In this document: positions 22,170 through 29,800 of the stretch, piece by piece
How the letters are laid out: every line of letters begins with the position of its first letter
How positions within the stretch are numbered: the first letter of the stretch is position 1
From: a virus
Reading direction: 5' to 3' (one strand)
IMG/VR virus record: IMGVR_UViG_3300020214_002421
Coordinates: 1-33,810 of that record
Length of the DNA: 33,810 nucleotides
The notes under the pieces: model-generated
Seen by the model: only the letters and a program-made list of their open reading frames with translations
Databases searched by the model: none
Told to the model about the DNA's origin: nothing
Translations under genes and position numbers: made by a program

Positions 22170-24037
22170 TATCTTATCCTTCTACGATCACTTCTACTAT
22201 AGTTAATAGAGTTATTTGAGGAGTGACCTGCACTAGGTCTAGTGGGTAGAATTGATGCGGTCGACAGTAAGGATCTTTTACTGCTAGGGGCAGCAGAGGA
22301 GATTTGAGAGTTTGTCATTATAAATCCTTGAGTTTTTACAAACAAAAAAGCAGTATATGCGAATACTAGACTTGCTAGCCCGTCTGTAGGTTTACCTCTT
22401 TTTTTCTCGTAGAATTTTTTGATCATACCATTTGCTTCTTTAAGTACAACGTCTATATTAGACATATGCTCGTAAATCCATCCAATCTCTTCTTCAGCTC
22501 TAGATGAGTTAGGAAAGCAAAACTTACCTTGCCTTAATAAATCAAAAAACTCTTCGTGTACAGAGTGCTTAGCTGCCGTAATTAGATTTAGATCTTTAGT
22601 ATAAGTAAAAGTGCGCTTCATGTTACCTGACCATTGGCAGGGTGTGAATCTGTCGACTCCATGATATTTTTCTAATCGCTGCCATTGTGCTTCGCCAGCA
22701 CCGCGGTCAGCTACTATCTTAAGCACATTAAACTTACGAGCAAGATCATTAACAACCTGTATTTGTTCATCAATGTCTTTCATGGTTAGTCTAATGGCGT
22801 GCTCTAGCTTTAGTTGACCTGTGGGTAGGTGAGATAAAATAGTTATAACTGTATAAGAACCTTGGCCACTGTCTTCATCTCCAGAAACTCGAAGACCCCA
22901 GTCAATTCCCATGAAAGTTTTTTTATCTTTAATGAAGGCAGGTAGATCCCATTCACCCGTAGGGGGGTTTTCAGTTACAAGTTTTTGTATTTGTGCTGCT
23001 GTGAGTACATCTTCCTGAGCAGAATAGAACTTACCTAAGCACTCATTATAGAATTCGCGAGGTGGATCGTTTAGTCGCTTGTGATCTACAACTTCTCGCG
23101 TGATAATTGCGCTTAAATACTGAGGAACATAAAAGCCTACAAAATCATATGGAGCATCTACTGGTAGTGTGGATGCCCATTTACCGTTTTTCATGGCATC
23201 GCTTTTCTTATCCATAATTTTTTGGCAGCCTTGGCCGTGCTGATCTAAGCACTTTATTAAGGTACCTTGAATTAAGTTGGTAAACACCTCTGTTCTAGTT
23301 ATTACTTCGTAGAATAATGGAAAATAATGACCGCAGTGAATACATTTAAAATGATATTCTTGCTTGTTGGATTTATTCCAAATATCTTGAAAGAGGCTTC
23401 CTTCTTCTAGAGGCGTACCAAATACAAGGTGAGGAATTTGTCGACCATGGTCTACATAGCCAAAGTGTGTGTTGGCGGCGGCATCAAGACTTACCTTATA
23501 GGCTGATCTGGTTGTTTCGCCAAACTCATCGTAGATTGGTAGTCCACTAATTGACATACCACGAACCCTACGAGCATCGGTACTAACACCTTCTATATAA
23601 GCAGTATTGGAGTTTTGAAAATCTTTTTGAGCCTGGCTTTGAGTTCCTGCCTTATTGAGGAATTCGCGGGGAAGACGACCGTTGTTGATTGAGTCTTCGA
23701 TCATTTCAATAAAGCGCTTACTGCTGTGACGACGAGCGTGACCAACATCTGGAAAGAAGTGAGCAAATGCTTTGTGTTTTTCTGCGTACATAAAATATAA
23801 CATTAAAGCTGCGGTAGTGGTACTCATACCTACCTGACGACCCTTTAGTACTACTACTGGCTTAGCATTTTGAGAGTAAGGAAGTACATGAGCAGCATAG
23901 CGCATAATGTCGGCGACAAATTCCCGACCATTACCGGTTACTTTCATTGGTTGGCCTTCTAGAATGAGGCATTGTTCAACAAATTGAACTACGTCGAGCG
24001 CATTGAAGAAGTCTTCAAAAAAGTTGATCTTACTCAT
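22169..24037 (-). CDS. terL: Terminase large subunit (GpA-like)
   Basis: 622 aa from ATG at 24037, which has AGGA 5 nt upstream; a TTG 27 nt earlier lacks an SD. ATPase: Walker A LKGRQVGMST (about 64-73), Walker B LPIYDE with the catalytic Glu at 171. A zinc-binding cluster at C232, C235, C263 and C271 is typical of the lambda gpA-type group. Nuclease: GIDWG (D379) and a later DRGAGEAQW (Asp acid), then KKRGKPTDGLASLVFA at the C-terminus of the RNase H-like fold. A Ser/Arg-rich tail of about 60 residues follows. The enzyme cuts and pumps DNA into the prohead through the portal. No clear small subunit is seen nearby. Confidence 0.93.
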   Translation of the reverse strand: MSKINFFEDFFNALDVVQFVEQCLILEGQPMKVTGNGREFVADIMRYAAHVLPYSQNAKPVVVLKGRQVGMSTTTAALMLYFMYAEKHKAFAHFFPDVGHARRHSSKRFIEMIEDSINNGRLPREFLNKAGTQSQAQKDFQNSNTAYIEGVSTDARRVRGMSISGLPIYDEFGETTRSAYKVSLDAAANTHFGYVDHGRQIPHLVFGTPLEEGSLFQDIWNKSNKQEYHFKCIHCGHYFPLFYEVITRTEVFTNLIQGTLIKCLDQHGQGCQKIMDKKSDAMKNGKWASTLPVDAPYDFVGFYVPQYLSAIITREVVDHKRLNDPPREFYNECLGKFYSAQEDVLTAAQIQKLVTENPPTGEWDLPAFIKDKKTFMGIDWGLRVSGDEDSGQGSYTVITILSHLPTGQLKLEHAIRLTMKDIDEQIQVVNDLARKFNVLKIVADRGAGEAQWQRLEKYHGVDRFTPCQWSGNMKRTFTYTKDLNLITAAKHSVHEEFFDLLRQGKFCFPNSSRAEEEIGWIYEHMSNIDVVLKEANGMIKKFYEKKRGKPTDGLASLVFAYTAFLFVKTQGFIMTNSQISSAAPSSKRSLLSTASILPTRPSAGHSSNNSINYSRSDRRRIR

Positions 24038-24060
24038 GGTGGTCCTATAAATTTGTGCAT

Positions 24061-24089
24061 ACAATATCTGTAGGAGAAAATATAATCAA
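24061..24089 (-). promoter_or_regulatory. Candidate promoter for the terminase/portal operon
   Basis: Minus strand: TTGATT, 17 nt, TATTGT, about 24 nt before the terminase start and downstream of the terminator that ends the previous unit. Matches to sigma-70 boxes are moderate. A promoter is expected in this gap because the terminator would otherwise isolate the terminase operon. Confidence 0.35.
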
Positions 24090-24124
24090 TATTAAAGTCT
24101 AATCCGTTAAATTGTGGAGAGTAT

Positions 24125-24165
24125 AATAATAAAAAACCTAGCCTTGAGCTAGGTTTTTTATTATT
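24125..24165. terminator. Strong terminator between the zinc-ribbon frame and terminase
   Basis: A perfect 18-bp inverted repeat (aataataaaaaacctagc and its complement) with a 5-nt loop. The six-T run lies inside the pairing arm, so it can end transcription from either side. It begins 16 nt beyond the stop of the zinc-ribbon frame on the minus strand. Confidence 0.92.
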
Positions 24166-24181
24166 ATGTATGTTAAGTATC

Positions 24182-24319
24182 TTATTTGCTGACTTTTGCT
24201 AGCATTTCACCACAAGTTGGACAGGCCACTGTGACAGGACTTTTTAGAACGTTTTTGATAGGGGCCATTTTACCACAACCGGAGCAAGGATAAGACCTAA
24301 ATTGCTGTGCTACTTTTTT
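24182..24319 (-). CDS. Zinc-ribbon reading frame in +1 of the upstream gene
   Basis: The open frame spans 45 residues and stops at TAA 24184-24182. It has two Cys knuckles, CSGC and CPTC, spaced like a zinc ribbon (PCSGCGKMAPIKN and VACPTCGEML). The first knuckle lies before the only ATG (24268), so an independent start would lose half of the metal site. It is closed upstream by TAA (24322-24320), right at the start of the eight-A run (24321-24314) inside the preceding gene. A slip of +1 there would join it to the 269-aa acidic protein. The terminator directly after it fits the end of the unit. The frame is seen; expression by slippage is inferred. Confidence 0.55.
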   Translation of the reverse strand, partial: KKVAQQFRSYPCSGCGKMAPIKNVLKSPVTVACPTCGEMLAKVSK

Positions 24320-25106
24320 TTAAAGACTTTACTTCTGCTGTAATTACAGCGTCAATTTCATTAGCTTCTTCTGTAGCGCCTTCTAAGTCTAGTTCGTTGG
24401 CGATTTTAACCAACTCTTTTAAGAGTGCTACTGTTTTATGTTCACGTGTTGAAGCTGTGGCGAGTAGATCTTCTAGAGAAAGGTCTTTGTGGTCAGCATC
24501 TTCGTGGTGATCGTGATCTTCGTGGTGATCGTGATCTTCGTGGTGATCGTGGTCGTGATCTTCATCATCGCTATGCATATCTGCAAGAAGATCCTCAAGT
24601 GAGTCGGTAGCAGCGTGATCTCCATGATCTTCATCGCAACCTTCGCCGTGCATTGAACAGCTTGCCATCATAGAAGCGTCGCCTTCTTTATCCATCATCA
24701 TGGAGGCGCCGTCAGAATCTTCTTCACCTTCTTTATCCATCATCTTGAAAGCATCTTTCATGGCTGCTGCACCAGCAGGGTCCATTTGTTGTGCTTTTTT
24801 AGCAAAAGGTTTTACAGTTGAAGCAGCCTTGCCAGTGGGAGCTTTGTGGGCTACTTCAAGCATGGCTTCATGCTTATCTTCTAGACCTTCAACAGTTCCG
24901 TCACCTTGAACAGGAGCTGGCTTTGTGGTATACAAAGCTTTTGAATCTCCGCCGCCAACAATGGAGCCACCACCGGATGCAACACCCATGGTTTGGGTTG
25001 AAGGGCTTAGTGCTTGTGCTTGCTTATTTTGTTTTACATTTTCAAGCTCAGCCATAACTTCACGAGCAAGCTCGCTTTGCATGAAAGAATCCCATACTTT
25101 ACTCAT
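24297..25106 (-). CDS. Acidic, His/Asp-rich head-region protein
   Basis: 269 aa, ATG at 25106 with AAAGGAG 8 nt upstream. Residues 1-30 are helical (SFMQSELAREVMAELENVKQ). A Gly/Pro linker follows, then the segment KKAQQMDPAGAAAMKDAFKMMDKEG, which is shared with the scaffold. Asp/Glu/Met/Cys sequence follows, and then a metal-binding-like His/Asp stretch (repeated HEDHDH, about 185-205). The C-terminus has the motif IANELDLEGATEEANEIDAVI and ends in KKSSTAI. Low complexity and the common segments suggest a scaffold or core protein, possibly with divalent metal binding. The zinc-ribbon frame begins in its last codons. Confidence 0.75.
   Translation of the reverse strand: MSKVWDSFMQSELAREVMAELENVKQNKQAQALSPSTQTMGVASGGGSIVGGGDSKALYTTKPAPVQGDGTVEGLEDKHEAMLEVAHKAPTGKAASTVKPFAKKAQQMDPAGAAAMKDAFKMMDKEGEEDSDGASMMMDKEGDASMMASCSMHGEGCDEDHGDHAATDSLEDLLADMHSDDEDHDHDHHEDHDHHEDHDHHEDADHKDLSLEDLLATASTREHKTVALLKELVKIANELDLEGATEEANEIDAVITAEVKSLKKSSTAI
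24498..24551. repeat. 18-bp tandem repeat, 3 units
   Basis: Three exact copies of atcttcgtggtgatcgtg (plus strand) inside the His/Asp-rich gene. The 18-bp unit keeps the frame and encodes His-Glu-Asp-His-Asp-His style repeats. Confidence 0.93.
24728..24797. repeat. 70-bp exact direct repeat, copy B
   Basis: Identical to 13608-13677, 11.1 kb away, in the same reading frame. A shorter partial copy of its end (DKEG with flanking Met codons) recurs just downstream in the same gene. Confidence 0.95.
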
Positions 25107-25140
25107 TATTGATGCTCCTTTGCAAGGGTAGAATATGTTT

Positions 25141-25169
25141 TATATAGTACAATCAAAAGATTGACTCAA
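25141..25169 (-). promoter_or_regulatory. Candidate promoter before the His/Asp-rich gene
   Basis: Minus strand: TTGAGT, 17 nt, TATATA, placed about 35 nt before the start codon. A small inverted repeat (CAATC-TTTT-GATTG) fills most of the spacer and could be an operator or chance. It lies in the 88-bp gap after the subtilase gene. Confidence 0.4.
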
Positions 25170-25194
25170 TCTAGGTAAAAAATCAATACATCAT

Positions 25195-26832
25195 TTATAA
25201 AAATTTCTTCACTCTAACTCTAGGATATGTAACTCCGGAAGTAGGTCTAATGAAGTAGTTATGTTTAGGAAAAACCTCTCCGTTTATTGGGCGCTCTTGA
25301 CGAAGAGCCAGATATCTGTTGGAGGCACCTTGGATATCGTAGTAATCTCCATAACCTCCAGAAGAGGTAGTGATCTGGCCAGATTTAGCAGTCCCTGAGA
25401 TATATTGTAAGGCTTGTGTAGGCGTCATATTAGGATATATTTCAAGAGCACATGCTAAAATACCACAAACCTGTGGGGAAGCCATACTAGTTCCAGAAAA
25501 TTTATTAATTTTATAACTAGAATTACGTGAATCGGCGATTCCAGTAGTATTAACGCTACTCATAATGCTACTACCTGGAGCAAATATATCAACTCGAGGA
25601 CCGCTGTTGCTGTAGGTTGCTTTTGAATCATTGGCTAATGTACCAATTGCTCCAACACAGATTACGTTTGGCGCTCGGCCTGGAGTTGATCCGCGATGAT
25701 AATAATGATAATAGCTAGAAGTAAATATTCTATTGTTGTAGTCTTGGCCCCCATTTATATCTATTTTCATAGAATCATTAGAAGCTGCGCCCACAAATAT
25801 TATTCCTTCGCTGATTGCGTCTTGCACATCAACTTCAAATGCGGTATAAACGGCGGGGACAAAGAAGTTATCAGTACCGCCAACATTAGTAACATTAATG
25901 CCATAAGTATTTCTTAGTGTATTTGCCGTAAAAGGTCCGTAGTACGTTGTACCTCTCCAAATGATAGCGGAAATAGCAGAAATGGGATTCTGAATACCGT
26001 AACCCCAGCTATGATTTGTTATTGTAGGATTTTTACGACCTGTTGCAGCATTAATAGCTTTATTACGATGAAATTCGCGTATATAATCAATAAGATAGAG
26101 AGTATCAAAACTATTTGGATTTGTTGCGTAAGGATTAATATTGTATATATTAGCCTGCCTAGCCCAACCTTGAGTGTTACCAGCAACTGTGCCTGCTACA
26201 TGGGCACCATGATTATTATCTGCTTCCTGTTCAGGATCACCTCCTCCATCGTAGGGTGTGTAAGTATAGGTAGAGCTAGGATTACTAGGCCAAACATTAT
26301 TATTATGCTGAAACCAGTTGTACTGTACTACTCGAGATCCACCAGTACCATCAGAATTTAAAGCATATTCAGGATGTAGAGGATCAAAATGACCATCTAC
26401 AATCACTACATCCACATTGCGGCCTTCAGCGTTAACAATAATAGATCCGCTTTGATTTATTGTTGCGTCTGAGCCCCAATTTACTCTTTGCGTACCTTCT
26501 ACACATCTTAAAAGTCCCCAGTTGGAATATAGATTGGATAAAAGGGACGATTTGTTCCAGGTTGAGATTTGCTGAAATAATGGTCTGGGATTCAGTCCTA
26601 GTCCTTCTGGTGTTAACTCTACGGCGAGGACTCGAGGATCACTACGTAACTGATCAGCTTCTTGATCAGTAAGGAAATAATGTGTATTTCTACTTATTGG
26701 TCTTCTTTGAGTTAAAATGACTTTGCGATTTGGAATATAAAGATCGCCGCCTGGCGTCTCCATATCATCGTAAAAGCTCTCCAAATCTTCAAAATTATGT
26801 AGAGTAACGATATATTCATTAAGAGTAGTCAT
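25195..26832 (-). CDS. Subtilisin-like serine protease (S8 family)
   Basis: 545 aa. ATG at 26832 follows the fibre stop codon directly (TAA then ATG), with GGAG in the fibre gene's last codons. The catalytic triad is clear: D146 in VVIVDGHFD, H208 in NNHGAHVAGT, S449 in FSGTSMASP; N352 in AASND is the oxyanion residue. Residues 1-80 look like an inhibitor/propeptide domain (YIVTLHNFEDLESF, then RVLAVELTPEG). No signal peptide is seen, so it probably acts in the producing cell or in the particle. Immediate coupling to the giant fibre suggests that it processes the fibre or other tail parts, or digests host surface proteins; this is inference. Confidence 0.93.
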   Translation of the reverse strand: MTTLNEYIVTLHNFEDLESFYDDMETPGGDLYIPNRKVILTQRRPISRNTHYFLTDQEADQLRSDPRVLAVELTPEGLGLNPRPLFQQISTWNKSSLLSNLYSNWGLLRCVEGTQRVNWGSDATINQSGSIIVNAEGRNVDVVIVDGHFDPLHPEYALNSDGTGGSRVVQYNWFQHNNNVWPSNPSSTYTYTPYDGGGDPEQEADNNHGAHVAGTVAGNTQGWARQANIYNINPYATNPNSFDTLYLIDYIREFHRNKAINAATGRKNPTITNHSWGYGIQNPISAISAIIWRGTTYYGPFTANTLRNTYGINVTNVGGTDNFFVPAVYTAFEVDVQDAISEGIIFVGAASNDSMKIDINGGQDYNNRIFTSSYYHYYHRGSTPGRAPNVICVGAIGTLANDSKATYSNSGPRVDIFAPGSSIMSSVNTTGIADSRNSSYKINKFSGTSMASPQVCGILACALEIYPNMTPTQALQYISGTAKSGQITTSSGGYGDYYDIQGASNRYLALRQERPINGEVFPKHNYFIRPTSGVTYPRVRVKKFL

Positions 26833-29800
26833 TTAAGTCTCCAGTTGCAATAGCGTAAGTGTCACAGTTATTGCTTGTGTAGAGCCGCTCTTATTCATAA
26901 CCTTTAAGTAAATATTAGTCGATGGAGTGTTATCGTTATTAAATCCTATAACTGTTGGTGTAATTAGAATAGTCTGGGAACCAGTGGTAATTACTTCAGC
27001 AAGCACACCAGAACCTGGAGCTGGATCTGCTGTTTCAATCCTAGATGCATCGCTTGCTCTAGAGATAGTATCTGTATAGATTACTACCCACGCTGCTGCA
27101 GATGTTTGTACTTTAAGTAAAGAGTAAGATTTAAAACCGGTAATAGTAATATTATCCGATTGACCATTACTAATGGAGGCTGTAGTGGCTGAAGTTGTAG
27201 CTCGAGAACTTAAACCTAAGCCATTTGGCTTATTAATTAAATCTTCATAGTCACCAGAAGTCGCGACACTAGCTAGGCTAGCGGTACTGGCGTAGCCATC
27301 TAGATTAGGTTTATTGCTGAGATCATCATAACTACCTGTTGTTGCTACTGTAGCTAGGCTTGAAGAGAGTGCATAACCATCTAATTGAGGAGGGGTATAG
27401 GTAAATACTCCAAGATTATTGTAAGATAATGAGCCGCCATTGTTTGGAATAGAAGCAGTAGTAGCGCTAAGATCAGTAAATGATAGTCCTGCACCAGAAC
27501 CACTTATTGTGGCAAAAGAGAAGTTGCCAGCACCATTTGTAACAAGAGCTTGACCTGGAGAGCCATCTAAAATTCCTAAATTAAGCAATGAAGAAGGAAT
27601 TGTAGGTTTATTGGCTAGATCGCTGTAACTACCTGTTGTTGCAACTGTAGCTAGACTTGAAGAAAGTGCATAACCATCTAGGCTAGGCTTATTGGCTAGA
27701 TCACTGTAGCTACCTGTTGTTGCAACTGTAGCTAGGCTTGCTGCGAGTGCATATCCATCTAGGCTAGGTTTATTGGCTAGATCACTGTAACTACCTGTTG
27801 TTGCAACTGTAGCTAGGCTTGAAGAGAGAGAAGTTAGGCTAGTAGTAGTTGCGTAACCATCTAGACTAGGCTTATTGGCTAGATCACTGTAGCTACCTGT
27901 TGTTGCAACTGTAGCTAGGCTTGCTGTGAGTGCATATCCATCTAGGCTAGGTTTATTGGCTAGATCACTGTAACTACCTGTTGTTGCAACTGTAGCTAGG
28001 CTTGAAGAGAGAGAAGTTAAGCTAGTAGTAGTTGCATAACCATCTAGTACACTGTTAATTAGCGCTACTTGAGCCAATCCAGTGACGGTGGCATTTGTAA
28101 AGTCAACACTAACAGGAGCTCCTGAAGAGCCAAAAATAAACGCTCCTTGCATGAAGGTTGTTTTAATGCTACCTACACTATTAAAGGTAATGTGTGTCGA
28201 TAAAGTACCTGATCCGTTGTCTGATATGATGTTTGAAGAGTTGCCAATTGGTCCAATGAAGTTGGTTGTACGAAGACTACCGGCGGATCCAGAACCAATT
28301 GTTAGAGTATTTGTGCTAGCTCTGTACGATAGATCTACTTCCGCTCTAAGAAGTTGAGCAGTATCTACATTTTCGACAAAAGTTAGGTAGGTAGTAAGAC
28401 CAGTAGCTCCTGCTATATCTATGCTGGTAGCGGTAGTGCTAGAACTGCTGAGTGCTGTAAAGGAGAAATTTCCATTGCCGTCAGTTGTTAGTATGTCTCC
28501 GGCGTTGCCATCTTGAATTCCTAAGTCAGTAAGAGTGTCAGGAATTTGACTACTGGAAGAGAATACTAAACTATGAACACCATTTTGTCCTGCTTCGCTT
28601 CTAAACCGAAGAGCATTAGAATCTGGATTATAGCTCAATCCTCCAACATCTGGAGGATCGCCGTAAGGATCAAATACTACGCCTGAGCGGAGTTTTAGGA
28701 AGTTACGAGCGGAAACTAGTGTTTCTGTAGTAGTGATCTCTATTTGATTATAAGCAAACCTATTTCCAGCCTCGTCCTTAGCTACGACATTGAAGTAGTA
28801 AGTTGTATCGTTGGTTAATCCGTAGATAATTCTATAAGCCTTGCTAGCATCTGAAGGATCGGTAAATCCTTCACCTTCCGCATCGTGATAGTCTTGTCCG
28901 TTGGGCCATTGTATTAGTTCAGACGTGCCTAGAGCAATAGAGTTATCTATTGCTGGTAGCTCGGAAAGGTTACTAGCGTCTGTCGAGCGGTAGATAGCAT
29001 ATCTTAATGTAGATTGAGCTGAAAAATCGTCAGTGGATTTATTCCATCTTAAGATAAACCCAGAACTTGTTATGCTAAATGCTTCTAAGTCAGCTGGTAG
29101 CGCTGATGGTGCGGTTACGTCTAGAGTTGCTTTAGTTAGTTGGTTGTAGAGGGTTCTATTTCCAGCTGCGTCGCGAACAACAATGTTAAAGCGGTATAAT
29201 GTTGAACTATTTAAGTTTATTACTGTACCAGTACTTGTTCCAGTAAAGGTTCCACCATAAGTACCATAAGCATCAACTTGTTGTAAGGTATTTAGATTTG
29301 GATTAAGTGAATAGTAAGCGTCGTACTGCAAATTGGATTGTGGGGTACCGGCAGTTTTAGGATCTTGAGCTTCAGTCCAGTTGAGTGTAATGCTAGTGCT
29401 TAGTACTGGAGTTGCTAAAAGTGTTTTATTAACTGCTACTGGTGGAGTGATATCTAAAGTAGCTTGAGTTGCTTTAGCATAAACAGCCTTATTACCTGTT
29501 TGGTCAAGTGCAATAACATTAAAATAATATATTGTAGAATCATCAAGGCTGGTTTTTGTAGCGCTTACGCTTGAGCTAGCCAATGAAAGACTCATTTTCA
29601 GATCATACTGTGAGAGTGAACTTCCGTAATATAGGGCTGTACCTTTTACGTAAGAAGACGTAATAAGATGACAATATAAAGAAGAAGGCTGAGCAAGAGT
29701 GCCTATTAGTACGGGAACAATAGCGACTAGGTTATTTGTAAGTAATATTGGAGTTGAGAAGTTAAATATTACTGGTGAACTAGTTGAGCCTCCGCTTACT

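Noticed and set aside
24038-24064. Nine-residue longer N-terminus for terminase from TTG 24064
   Set aside because: No SD before the TTG, while AGGA is well placed before ATG 24037. The same reasoning removed TTG extensions of the ferritin-like (12624) and 292-aa (16830) genes.
24266-24268. Independent 28-aa gene starting at ATG 24268
   Set aside because: It would lack the first Cys pair of the zinc ribbon and has no good SD.
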